DNA of 48,780 nucleotides from an uncultured Lachnospiraceae bacterium. Lineage in GTDB: Bacteria; Bacillota; Clostridia; Lachnospirales; Lachnospiraceae. This document shows, one piece after another, positions 34,328 through 42,476 of the stretch (its first letter is position 1; each line of letters begins with the position of its first letter). Location: the NCBI GenBank assembly GCA_949740535.1, contig CATJHO010000092.1, positions 1-48,780 of the forward strand. Direction: 5' to 3'. Below the pieces are notes generated by a model, which searched no databases, had not been told where the DNA came from, and saw only the letters and a program-made list of their open reading frames with translations. A program made the translations under genes and the position numbers.

Positions 34328-36403
34328 ATGAAAAAATATAAAGTTTTTCTTGCAAAAGCAAATATCCGGGTTATTCTGGCCGGTTCATTTCTGCTGGCCT
34401 GTATTTTAGAGCTGGCTTTGTTTCAGACCGCCTTCTTTACCCAGCATTTCGGAAATTATCCGCGGACAGAGCTTAACCTGTCCTCACTGGAAGGCTATAA
34501 CGGCGAGGCGCTGCCCCTGCTTTTGGACAACCCTACCGTTTCCTTTGACGGCCTGTCTCTTCCTGTCCGCAATGTTACGGTACACACCGCCGGACCGGCT
34601 CAGGTACTCTCCGGAAATATTGGAATCTGCGACGAGGCCAATGCCTGGCGGACTATGGGCGCGGGAAGTTTTCAGGTGAATCCCGGCGGGCAGAAGTCAG
34701 ATTTTACCGTGCGCCTTAACAGCCGCGGAAATCTCACACGGCTTCGGATCAATTTTACCAGTGAACTGACGGAGCCCGTATTTCTTCTCTCAGTTGTCTT
34801 AAATGAGCGGGTTCCCTTTCAGATGCATCCTTTACGCCTGTTTTTGATGGCTGGGTTTTTCTTTGTTCTGTGGGCTTCTGTGCGTTTCCGCCTTTATGAA
34901 GCAGAATACTCCCCGCAAAAGAAAAGCCATCAGCTTATGAATCTGTCTGTCCTTCTTCTCTGCCTTCTGGTCTCCTGCGGTGTTCTCTATGGATCGGATC
35001 CGGCCCATCAATTTCTTCGATCCTTCCCTGCCCTGGAAGAGATCCGTTCTCCGGAACTCATTGTGGATGCCTATATGCAGCAGCTGGACGCCTTTGAAAA
35101 GGGACAGCTGGAATTAGACCTGGATGTAAATCCGCAGCTGGACACGCTTAACAATCCCTATGACAAAGGAGAACGTGACAAAAAGGATGTTACTTATCAC
35201 TGGGATCGGGCTTACTACAACGGAAAGTATTACTCCTACTTTGGCCTTGCTCCTCTTTTTACGGTATATTATCCTGTCTACTGGCTCACCGGCATGCTGC
35301 CAACAGAAGCTCTGGCCGCGTCTGTACTGTCAGTGTCTGCTATTCTGGCAGTCTTTTTTGCCATCCACGGCTTACTGATCACGTTCCGCCCGCGGGCCAA
35401 TCTGCTGCTCTTTCTTTTGGGAGAGGCAGCTGTGGTTTCTGCCAGCTTTCTGTATCTTATGCAGGCTTCTCTGAACTTTTATTATCTGCCTCTTATCAGC
35501 GCTTTGGGATGGCTGGCTGCTTTTATGGGCTTTTCCTGCTTTGCCTGCCAGAGTGGAGGCCAGGGGCGGATCCGCCGCCCGCTTCTGTTCGCCCTGGCAG
35601 GGATCTCCGTGGTGATGCTTGTTCTCTCAAGACCCAATATGGTGCTTTTGGCTGCTGCCTTTGGAGCGCCCCTTTTTCTGCGTATTCTCTTTGACCGTTC
35701 GGCATCTCTTAAAGAGAAGCTTTTGTGCGCTGTACCCTTTTTGATTCCGGTTATTCTTGGTGGAGCCGCTGTTATGTACTACAATTATATCCGTTTTGAT
35801 TCTGTCTTTGAATTTGGCACCACATATCAGCTCACAGAAAGTGATATCCGTTACAACCGGCTTTCTCTGAATCTCCATCATTTAGGCTCTATGCTCTACC
35901 ATTACTTCTTTGAACCTTTTGTCCGCACGGAATTCTTTCCTTATCTGCGCTTTACTACAGAAAAATGTGTGGACTTCGGTAACTATCTCTACCAGGAATA
36001 CAGTGCAGGTCTTTTCCAGATGCCCCTGAATCTGGGAATTCTGCTCACCGGCATTACACTGTTTTCCAAAGAAAAAAAGAATTCCCTCAAAAAACATGTC
36101 TGTGCTCTGCTTCTTGTGGGAATTGTCATTCTCGGTTATATCGATTTTCTCCTGGGCGGCATTCATATCCGGTATGTCTGTGACTTGAGTCTGGCCGTAA
36201 GCCTGCTGGCTTTCCTGGCCCTTTTGGAATATATCCCTTCTCCCCAGACCCGCTCTGCCCGCATCCTCTATGCTTTGGCATTGGGCATGCTGGTTCTGAC
36301 CGTCGGCCAGGGCTGGCTTACCATCTTCTCCAACGAGACAAATGCAGTTTTGAAGAATAATCCGGATTTTTATTTGACTGTGGGGCGGATGTTTTATCTC
36401 TGA
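34328..36403 (+). CDS. Large polytopic membrane protein, GT-C glycosyltransferase-like
   Basis: 691 residues. One membrane helix at about 13-33 is followed by an external region (about 35-165) and a second helix. A hydrophilic loop (about 225-300: QLDTLNNPYDKGERDKKDV, with YHWDRAYYNGKYYSYFGLAP) precedes about ten further helices to the C-terminus. A YYNGKYYSYFG-P segment ahead of a membrane bundle is seen in predicted dolichyl/undecaprenyl-phosphate-mannose type (GT-C) transferases and uncharacterised Lachnospiraceae membrane proteins. I see no proven catalytic motif. The start ATG has AAAGG about 10 bases upstream. It stands alone between a promoter and a terminator. A cell-surface polysaccharide role is an inference. 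Confidence 0.65.
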   Translation: MKKYKVFLAKANIRVILAGSFLLACILELALFQTAFFTQHFGNYPRTELNLSSLEGYNGEALPLLLDNPTVSFDGLSLPVRNVTVHTAGPAQVLSGNIGICDEANAWRTMGAGSFQVNPGGQKSDFTVRLNSRGNLTRLRINFTSELTEPVFLLSVVLNERVPFQMHPLRLFLMAGFFFVLWASVRFRLYEAEYSPQKKSHQLMNLSVLLLCLLVSCGVLYGSDPAHQFLRSFPALEEIRSPELIVDAYMQQLDAFEKGQLELDLDVNPQLDTLNNPYDKGERDKKDVTYHWDRAYYNGKYYSYFGLAPLFTVYYPVYWLTGMLPTEALAASVLSVSAILAVFFAIHGLLITFRPRANLLLFLLGEAAVVSASFLYLMQASLNFYYLPLISALGWLAAFMGFSCFACQSGGQGRIRRPLLFALAGISVVMLVLSRPNMVLLAAAFGAPLFLRILFDRSASLKEKLLCAVPFLIPVILGGAAVMYYNYIRFDSVFEFGTTYQLTESDIRYNRLSLNLHHLGSMLYHYFFEPFVRTEFFPYLRFTTEKCVDFGNYLYQEYSAGLFQMPLNLGILLTGITLFSKEKKNSLKKHVCALLLVGIVILGYIDFLLGGIHIRYVCDLSLAVSLLAFLALLEYIPSPQTRSARILYALALGMLVLTVGQGWLTIFSNETNAVLKNNPDFYLTVGRMFYL

Positions 36404-36444
36404 TTCCTTTTACAGGGTGTTCTGCCACTATAAATATAAAGTAA

Positions 36445-36479
36445 AATCCCTCGACTGTATGCCATACAGCCGGGGGATT
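36445..36479. terminator. Bidirectional terminator after the membrane protein gene
   Basis: AATCCC...CTGTAT (36445-36460) pairs with ATACAG...GGGATT (36464-36479) with two mismatches around CG, and a tiny loop. T-rich sequence follows on the plus strand. It serves both the membrane protein gene and the convergent lipoprotein gene. Confidence 0.75.
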
Positions 36480-36492
36480 CGTTCTTTTGTTC

Positions 36493-37845
36493 TTATCTGA
36501 TATGTGAATCCAATTCAAAATCCACTACAAGCGTTGTAGGATTTTTATACTTCGATACCGTAATCAAATCTATATTTGGATTACTGTCATAGACATCTTG
36601 GAGCATCTCCGCTGTGATATATCTGCAGTCTTCCAGGCAGATTTTGATTTGATTGCATTTCCCAATATTCTTCAATGAGCTGATATCTTCCAGATTGGGA
36701 CATTTCTGTATGTTCAACTGCTCCAAAACCGGACCATCCTCGCCAAACAATTCCTCTATCCCATCCAGGCTGGTCAGATTCTCGCAGCTCTCTGTCCAGT
36801 GTCCCAGCTGCAACCGCAATATGTCATATTCTTTAAGTTTCTCAAATCCTGCAAGTATCCTCAAATCCGTAATATTCTCATTGTGAAAAAAGTCCAGGCT
36901 ATAATCTAAACCTGGTGTTATATAGGGCAGCCACTCCACATCTTCGTCTCTTAACACATCCCAGTCAATAGAGTATACTTTTTCCAGTTCTTCTATAGTG
37001 AATCGATCTGTCTCCTCCAGTCCCAGAGACTCGCAGATGTCACGGCAGATCTCCGGATTAGTAATCGTTATGGCATCCTTCATCTTCTCTTCCATATTTT
37101 TTTCATACTCATCCGCAAGGCTTTCTATCACGGATCTTGCACCTGCATCATCCACATTATCAATCAATACAGAATCAAGTACTTTATAAATATGATCATA
37201 ATAGGGCAAATCGTCAAATTCCGTAACCACTACTGTAATATATAATACTGCGGCTGTCTCTCCACTTCCAAAACCAAAGCCAATGGTCTTCTCTCCATGT
37301 ATACGTCTGCGGGTAGTATAAGAACCCTCATTCAATTCTTCTCTATAAATAGATTTATATGTACCCTCATCTCCAAAAGGAGCAACAACAGGCATACATA
37401 AATAATCATTTTCGTCTGGATATCTTTTCTCAAGAAGCTCTCTGGGACCTCCAACCTGATCCAGGGAGTAAACAGTAACCTCTAATTCGAAATGCCCTCT
37501 GCCTTCACCTGTAAGATAAAAATCCGACTTAAAAGAACTGCCGGTCTGGGCAGACCCTTCCTTTACATACTCTGCAGGCATCTGGAGTTTGACAATATTC
37601 ACGTCACTGTCAATATAAAATTCAAATATATCCCCATTTCTGACCTCGTTTTGAGTTGTCTCTTCGTTCATTTTATTCACGACATCACTAATCTCTTCAG
37701 GGGAGGGAATATACGTATCCTCATAGGATTCTTCTGCAATTTCTGGTACTTCTGATTTCCTGCCGCATGCAGCCATTATAAAAAGTGATGCAAGCAAAAT
37801 GCATCCTGCCACACAAAGCTTTCTTCTTTCATTTATTGTTATCAT
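36493..37845 (-). CDS. Lipoprotein with C-terminal leucine-rich-like region, unknown function
   Basis: 450 residues. A signal peptide with lipobox-like FIMAAC (Cys27) indicates membrane attachment outside the cell. An acidic linker (about 30-65) leads to a beta-rich region (about 70-235) without a family I recognise. The C-terminal part (about 310-430) has leucine-rich-repeat-like units (ITDLRILAGFEKLKEYDILR, LTSLDGIEELFG, CPNLEDISSLKNIG). The start has AAGGAG about 10 bases upstream. It follows a 59-residue lipoprotein by 15 bases, so the two are likely co-transcribed. The region is more AT-rich than its neighbours. No function is proposed. Confidence 0.8.
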   Translation of the reverse strand: MITINERRKLCVAGCILLASLFIMAACGRKSEVPEIAEESYEDTYIPSPEEISDVVNKMNEETTQNEVRNGDIFEFYIDSDVNIVKLQMPAEYVKEGSAQTGSSFKSDFYLTGEGRGHFELEVTVYSLDQVGGPRELLEKRYPDENDYLCMPVVAPFGDEGTYKSIYREELNEGSYTTRRRIHGEKTIGFGFGSGETAAVLYITVVVTEFDDLPYYDHIYKVLDSVLIDNVDDAGARSVIESLADEYEKNMEEKMKDAITITNPEICRDICESLGLEETDRFTIEELEKVYSIDWDVLRDEDVEWLPYITPGLDYSLDFFHNENITDLRILAGFEKLKEYDILRLQLGHWTESCENLTSLDGIEELFGEDGPVLEQLNIQKCPNLEDISSLKNIGKCNQIKICLEDCRYITAEMLQDVYDSNPNIDLITVSKYKNPTTLVVDFELDSHIR

Positions 37846-37860
37846 AGCTGTCTTTCTCCT

Positions 37861-38040
37861 TTAGTTAATAATATCTTTTAATATGTCAGTTCCGGCATTT
37901 AGGTAATAATGATATCTACAGTACCCATCTTTATAAATTTCATCGTCACAGTCACTGGCCCTGCATGTATCTGAATTACATGCAATGAGCTGTAATGTCA
38001 TAACAAATACTGCAAATACGCTTAACAGCTTCTTTTTCAT
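37861..38040 (-). CDS. Small cysteine-rich lipoprotein
   Basis: 59 residues from MKKKLLSVFAVFVMTLQLIAC. The lipobox LIAC gives lipidation at Cys21, leaving a mature part of only 39 residues. It carries the spaced pattern C-x4-C-x3-C with GYCRYH further on, which resembles small zinc-ribbon-like ends. AAGGA lies about 11 bases upstream and a good promoter at 38086-38114. It heads the two-gene lipoprotein transcript. The function is unknown. Confidence 0.7.
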   Translation of the reverse strand: MKKKLLSVFAVFVMTLQLIACNSDTCRASDCDDEIYKDGYCRYHYYLNAGTDILKDIIN

Positions 38041-38085
38041 TGGTTTAAATTCCTTTCTTTTTGTATACAAGCTTATTTTTGTGTT

Positions 38086-38114
38086 ATTATATCATCTTTA
38101 CGCATAGTTTTCAA
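38086..38114 (-). promoter_or_regulatory. Promoter of the two lipoprotein genes
   Basis: Minus strand: TTGAAA (38109-38114), a 17-base spacer and perfect TATAAT (38086-38091), about 46 bases before the small lipoprotein start. The divergent XRE regulator begins 70 bases away and could bind here. Confidence 0.8.
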
Positions 38115-38185
38115 TGCTTTTAGCAAACTACTCATATCCCAAAGCAAATTGATATCACGTACAATTCCTATGTGGAGGTGCTTAC

Positions 38186-38479
38186 ATGATAAATGGATTA
38201 GGGCCGCGGCTGCAGAAACAGCGCATTTTACGAAATCTTTCTCAGAAGCAGGTTGCTTCTTCTATTGGTGTGTCTGCCTCCGTCATATCTAATTATGAAA
38301 GTGGTGAGAGAACGCCCAGTATTGAAATACTCATATCCCTTGCGCATTTATATCACTGCTCTGCTGATTTTCTGCTTGGCATTGACAAAGCGGATACAGT
38401 CAAACTGCTTGATGTGTCTATGCTGAATGACAAACAGTACCAGCTTTTGCAGTCTTTTTTACTAAGCTTACAGGAATGA
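38186..38479 (+). CDS. XRE family transcriptional regulator
   Basis: 97-residue DNA-binding protein with one Cro/CI-type helix-turn-helix at about residues 8-63 (LGPRLQKQRILRNLSQKQVA, SIGVSASVISNYESGERTPS, LISLAHLYHCSADFLLGI). The C-terminal about 30 residues are a short helical tail. The start ATG has GGAGG 8 bases upstream. It is divergent from the lipoprotein pair. Small solo XRE proteins of this kind often repress the neighbouring operon; that is an inference. Confidence 0.88.
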   Translation: MINGLGPRLQKQRILRNLSQKQVASSIGVSASVISNYESGERTPSIEILISLAHLYHCSADFLLGIDKADTVKLLDVSMLNDKQYQLLQSFLLSLQE

Positions 38480-38752
38480 CAAAGCTATATCCGTATTACA
38501 TACCCTGCCATACCGTATTCTTTTCTTTTGTACTCACTCTGGCATATCCAATCTTCATAACGTATGTTCTTTTCTCAGCCAGACCATTAAAAATGAGACA
38601 CCAGAAATTTTTTATTTTTCAAAGAAATATTCTAAAAATCTATCCCAGGTACATGCGAAACAGTCAAACACTTTACACACATTAAAATAAAAATGCCTGT
38701 ATCAATTTCAATACCCTCTCTTGACAAGAGTATACACGGTCGAAAAAGAGTA
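38480..38752. other. Gene-poor AT-rich stretch
   Basis: Between the XRE gene and the tRNA-Pro terminator. A 69-codon open frame begins on the overlapping ATGA of the XRE stop (38476) and has one hydrophobic segment, but no ribosome box and no family resemblance. An isolated TTGACA at 38721 lacks a matching -10 box. I see nothing else. Confidence 0.4.
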
Positions 38753-38787
38753 CAAAAAAACATGGCCTTTTAAGAAGACCATGTTTT
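38753..38787 (-). terminator. Terminator of tRNA-Pro
   Basis: Minus strand: AAACATGG, loop, CCATGTTT, followed by a run of T (plus-strand arms 38758-38765 and 38779-38786). It lies 11 bases beyond the tRNA 3' end. Confidence 0.85.
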
Positions 38788-38797
38788 CAAGGAAACA

Positions 38798-38871
<74 letters not shown>

Positions 38872-38902
38872 TATTCAATTGTACTTGCTTTCAGCACTGA
38901 TT

Positions 38903-38931
38903 ATACTATCATAGAATCAAACATTTGTCCA
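38903..38931 (-). promoter_or_regulatory. Promoter of tRNA-Pro
   Basis: Minus strand: TGGACA (38926-38931), a 17-base spacer and TAGTAT (38903-38908). A perfect TATAAT overlaps at 38900-38905 but with a 20-base spacer. It lies about 30 bases before the tRNA 5' end. Confidence 0.5.
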
Positions 38932-38971
38932 GTAAAAAATATCATATTTTTGATTTGGCTGTCATTTAACT

Positions 38972-40252
38972 CTACTCCTCCGGAGCATAGTTCCAAGTAT
39001 AAGAGAATATATGATCCCCGATAATCAGGCCGCTGAGGGCCGGATTGTTCCGGTGTGTCCGGAAGAATACCCGGTTTCCCACGTTGGATTCCCCGGCGAT
39101 GGCCCGTCTGGCCGCCTCAAAGCAGGCCGGGCTTACACTGTCCAGGTCCTGGCCCAGTACCAGATCAAACCGTCCGGAGGTTACCGGCGAAAACTGTCCC
39201 GGTGCCCGGATGACACTCATAATATCTCCCTGGGCAAACCGCGGATCCCGAATGCGGTTCATAACAACAGCTCCTACAGCCAGACGGCCGGCATCACCCT
39301 GGTTGGCCGCCTCACAGTGAATCAAAACAGCAAGAGCCGTCACTTCCTCTTCCGTGGCCCCATAGCTTCCATACTGCACATTATCCGTCTCTGTGGTCTG
39401 CACACCTGTCACATCACCCAAAGACTCATTAATCTCTGCCAGCTTTGCTGCCTCAATCTGTGCTTCCAGCCGTTTTTTCTCAGCGATCAGTTCCTTTAGA
39501 ATCTCTTTCTGATTTTCCAGACTGTCTGTCTTTCCATCCAGATCTGCCTGGGCGGCCGCAATCGCATTTACATGCTGGCCGATTTTACCGGAAGTACTCT
39601 GGGCCAGTGCGGAAACCTCTTTCTGCTTCTCCACCACAGAAGCATGGAGCTCGTCCAGGGCTTCCTTTTCCCCCTGAAGCTCCGCCTCCTTATCCTCGAC
39701 AGCCTCTTTCTGGGCCACATAATTCTCCATCATCTTCCGATCATAGGCCGCGATACTGACAGCGTGATCTGCCCGGTTAAGAGCCGTGGCAAAACTTCCC
39801 TCTTCCAAAAGAATGGTGAAAAAAGAGTCCTGAGAATGCTCATACATATACTGAATCCGGGTTTTCATATCCTCATACTGCTTTTCTGCTGTCCGTTTTG
39901 CTTCTTCTAACTCTGCCTGGGTTTCTACTATCTCCTGCTCCTTCGCTTCGATTTTCTGGTTCAAATCCTCAATCTGCTCGCCGATGGATGCATACTGATT
40001 GTTGAGCTCCTTCAGCTGAGCCTCCATATTAGCTTTGGCCTGCTCCAGCTTCTGCTGTTTCCCTTTTGTCTCATCTATTTCCCGCTGAGTCTGATCAATC
40101 TGGTCCTGGGTCTCATCAATCTGGTTCTGGGTCTCATCCAGTTCATCCTCCATATCCTCCCTGCTTGTTGCATGGGAAGCAAACCCAAGCATTAATGCAA
40201 GGGCCAGTCCCGCCAGACTATATAAGATTTTACTCAGCTGTTTGTTTTTCAT
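38972..40252 (-). CDS. Secreted coiled-coil cell wall hydrolase (SleB/Hydrolase_2 domain)
   Basis: 426 residues. A signal peptide (cleavage near SHA, residue 28) is followed by a long coiled coil (about 31-275) that opens with tandem DETQxQI repeats. The C-terminal SleB domain (about 300-426) has ALAVLIHCEAANQGDAGRLA with the catalytic-type Glu, VGAVVMNRIRDPRF, APGQFSPV and the ending HIFSYTWNYAPEE. The hydrolase cleaves peptidoglycan; in spores SleB acts in germination. The coiled coil resembles the regulatory half of CwlO-type hydrolases, so a vegetative role is equally likely. The ribosome box is weak (GGTGACAGG). It is the last gene of the nine-gene run, 13 bases after trmL. Confidence 0.9.
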   Translation of the reverse strand: MKNKQLSKILYSLAGLALALMLGFASHATSREDMEDELDETQNQIDETQDQIDQTQREIDETKGKQQKLEQAKANMEAQLKELNNQYASIGEQIEDLNQKIEAKEQEIVETQAELEEAKRTAEKQYEDMKTRIQYMYEHSQDSFFTILLEEGSFATALNRADHAVSIAAYDRKMMENYVAQKEAVEDKEAELQGEKEALDELHASVVEKQKEVSALAQSTSGKIGQHVNAIAAAQADLDGKTDSLENQKEILKELIAEKKRLEAQIEAAKLAEINESLGDVTGVQTTETDNVQYGSYGATEEEVTALAVLIHCEAANQGDAGRLAVGAVVMNRIRDPRFAQGDIMSVIRAPGQFSPVTSGRFDLVLGQDLDSVSPACFEAARRAIAGESNVGNRVFFRTHRNNPALSGLIIGDHIFSYTWNYAPEE

Positions 40253-40265
40253 CCTGTCACCAGTC

Positions 40266-40763
40266 TTATTCCCAATCGTATTTTGTAAGCTTTCCTTCTA
40301 ATCTCATCTGTGCAAATCCGTTCTGCCGCAGAGCCTCATACAAAACTATCGCCACTGCATTGGACAGGTTCAGAGAACGGGTATCTCCCATCATGGGAAT
40401 CCGTATAGCTGTCTCCTGGTGCTGAAGCAGCAGCTCTTCCGGAATGCCCGCGCTCTCTTTGCCGAACATCAGATAGCTGTCCGGCTCCAGCCGGACCTCC
40501 GAATAGATCTTTGCCCCTTTGGTGGTTGCCATATAAATCTTTGCTCCTGGATTCCGTGCCAGAAAGTCCTCGTAACAGCTGTATGTAGTTACGTCCAGCT
40601 CAAACCAGTAATCCATTCCGGCCCTTCGCAGTGCTTTTTCATTCAGGTGAAAGCCCAGAGGCTCTATCAGATGCAGGCGGCTTCCAGCCGCCATACAGGT
40701 ACGGCCGATGTTTCCGGTATTTGCCGGAATTTCCGGCTCCAGAAGCACAATATTAAATGCCAT
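40266..40763 (-). CDS. trmL: tRNA (cytidine(34)-2'-O)-methyltransferase TrmL
   Basis: SPOUT-fold enzyme that methylates the ribose of the wobble base of certain leucine tRNAs with S-adenosylmethionine. 165 residues, the family length. Motif 1 is LLEPEIPANTGNIGRTC, motif 2 MFGKESAGIPEELL, and motif 3 (the knot) IPMMGDTRSLNLSNAVAIVLYEA. It begins MAFNIVLLEPEIP and follows the aminotransferase gene by six bases. Confidence 0.95.
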   Translation of the reverse strand: MAFNIVLLEPEIPANTGNIGRTCMAAGSRLHLIEPLGFHLNEKALRRAGMDYWFELDVTTYSCYEDFLARNPGAKIYMATTKGAKIYSEVRLEPDSYLMFGKESAGIPEELLLQHQETAIRIPMMGDTRSLNLSNAVAIVLYEALRQNGFAQMRLEGKLTKYDWE

Positions 40764-40769
40764 GGCCGG

Positions 40770-41948
40770 TTATTTCCCCTCTTTTTCTTCCCGCAGACGG
40801 CTTACGAATCTGCCCAGGCGTCCAAAGGCTTCCTTCAGATCTTCCAAAGAATAGGCATAGGAAAGCCGCAGAAATCCTTCTCCGCAGGCGCCAAATGCCG
40901 TCCCCGGAACTACTGCCACCTTCTCCTCCTCCAGAAAACGCGTTGCAAATTCATCGGAAGTCATGCCAAATTCCTGAATGCTGGGGAATACATAGAATGC
41001 TCCAAAGGGTTCAAAACACTGAAGTCCCATCTCCCGCAGAGTATGTACCACATATCTTCTTCTCTGATCGTAAGACTCCCGCATCATGGCCACGTCTCCG
41101 TCACCGTTTCTAAGGGCATCCACCGCTGCAAACTGGCTGTTGGTAGGAGCGCACATAATGGCAAACTGATGAATCTTTGTCATCTGTTCAATGATATCCG
41201 CAGGACCGCAGGCATAGCCCAGACGCCAGCCGGTCATGGCATAGGCCTTGGAAAATCCATTGATCAGTATGGTCCGCTCCCGCATCCCCGGAAGAGATGC
41301 GATAGACACATGATCCCCATTATAGCTCAGCTCTGAGTAAATCTCATCGGACAAAACCAGGATATCCTTTTCAATCAATACTTCCGCAATCTCCTCCAGA
41401 TCCTTTTGATCCATTATGGCACCGGTAGGATTGTTGGGAAAGGGAAGCACCAGGATCTTTGTCTTCTCTGTAACCGCCTCCAGAAGTTCCTCTTTCGTCA
41501 GCCGGAATTCATTTTCTTCCTTCAGGTTAATAATTACCGGCACACCACCGGCCAGCACGGCGCAGGGCTCATAGGACACATAGCTGGGCTGTGGAATCAG
41601 CACCTCATCTCCCGGATCCAGCACAGCGCGGAACGCCATATCAATGCCTTCACTGCCTCCTACTGTAACCACTGTCTCTTTCATGGGATCGTAGGTTACA
41701 TGAATTCTGCGCTGAAGATATGCGGAAATCTCCTCCCGCAGCTCCTTCAGGCCTGCATTGGATGTATAAAAGGTCCGCCCCCGCTCCAGAGAATAGATGC
41801 CCTCTTCCCGGATATGCCAGGGTGTGTCAAAATCCGGTTCCCCCACACCCAGAGAGATTGCATCCGGCATCTCGCTTACAATATCAAAAAACTTCCGGAT
41901 GCCTGAGGGTGGAATGTTTACAACTTTTTCAGCCAAAAAATTTCTCAC
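40770..41948 (-). CDS. PLP-dependent aminotransferase, class I/II
   Basis: 392 residues, fold type I. Motifs: LGVGEPDFDTPWHI, the substrate-side LPFPNNPTGA, DEIYSELSYNG, and the PLP-binding Lys in INGFSKAYAMTGWRLGYACG. It ends with a small domain containing CGEGFLRLSYAYSLEDL. The family includes PatA/AspC/AlaA-type enzymes that act on aspartate, alanine or aromatic amino acids. The ATG overlaps the Lrp gene stop by four bases (ATGA), so the Lrp regulator and the aminotransferase are tightly coupled, suggesting amino-acid-responsive expression. The exact substrate is not determined. Confidence 0.92.
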   Translation of the reverse strand: MRNFLAEKVVNIPPSGIRKFFDIVSEMPDAISLGVGEPDFDTPWHIREEGIYSLERGRTFYTSNAGLKELREEISAYLQRRIHVTYDPMKETVVTVGGSEGIDMAFRAVLDPGDEVLIPQPSYVSYEPCAVLAGGVPVIINLKEENEFRLTKEELLEAVTEKTKILVLPFPNNPTGAIMDQKDLEEIAEVLIEKDILVLSDEIYSELSYNGDHVSIASLPGMRERTILINGFSKAYAMTGWRLGYACGPADIIEQMTKIHQFAIMCAPTNSQFAAVDALRNGDGDVAMMRESYDQRRRYVVHTLREMGLQCFEPFGAFYVFPSIQEFGMTSDEFATRFLEEEKVAVVPGTAFGACGEGFLRLSYAYSLEDLKEAFGRLGRFVSRLREEKEGK

Positions 41949-42427
41949 AGTGTCACCAGCATCCTTTCATCTTTTGATTTATGTACCATAATAGACCCAT
42001 GGTCTTTATACTTTTTCAATACAAAATGGGTGGCTGTGCTTAATACGGTGTCAAGAGGAGACAGCTTATCAGATACAAACTGGGCCACATCCCGCATGGT
42101 CTTTCCCTCGATCATCACCATAAAATCAAAGCCGCCGGAGATAAGATAAACACTGTCTACTTCTGCATAATTGTAAATACGCTCTGCCACTTTGTCAAAG
42201 CCCAGGCCCCGCTGGGGTGTTACTTTCACTTCAATCAATGCGGTCAGCTTTTCCTCTCCCGTCTTCTCCCAGTCAATCAGTGTGTGATAACCGCAGATAA
42301 TCCCTTCTTTTTCCATATCCGCGATTTCATTTGCCACCGTTACCTCATCTACGCCCAGCATTACGGCCAAATCCTTCAGATTTACCCGGCTGTTCTTCTC
42401 AATAAAGGTTAAAATTTTTTCCCGCAT
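41945..42427 (-). CDS. Lrp/AsnC family transcriptional regulator
   Basis: 160 residues. N-terminal helix-turn-helix (MREKILTFIEKNSRVNLKDLAVMLGVDEVTVANEIADMEKEG) followed by a C-terminal RAM amino-acid-sensing domain (LTALIEVKVTPQRGLGFDKVAERI, VDSVYLISGGFDFMVMIEG). The start has GGAGG 7 bases upstream. It overlaps the aminotransferase gene it precedes and probably responds to an amino acid handled by that enzyme (inference). Confidence 0.93.
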   Translation of the reverse strand: MREKILTFIEKNSRVNLKDLAVMLGVDEVTVANEIADMEKEGIICGYHTLIDWEKTGEEKLTALIEVKVTPQRGLGFDKVAERIYNYAEVDSVYLISGGFDFMVMIEGKTMRDVAQFVSDKLSPLDTVLSTATHFVLKKYKDHGSIMVHKSKDERMLVTL

Positions 42428-42476
42428 GGTTCTTCCTCCTATTCACGCACCTGCTCTTTGCACCTGTCAAATCTAT

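Noticed and set aside
38721-38745. Isolated TTGACA followed by TATACA
   Set aside because: The two boxes are only four bases apart, so they cannot form a promoter.
38935-38951. A short AAAAATATCATATTTTT palindrome after the SleB gene
   Set aside because: It is only A-T pairs with a 3-base loop, too weak to call a terminator.
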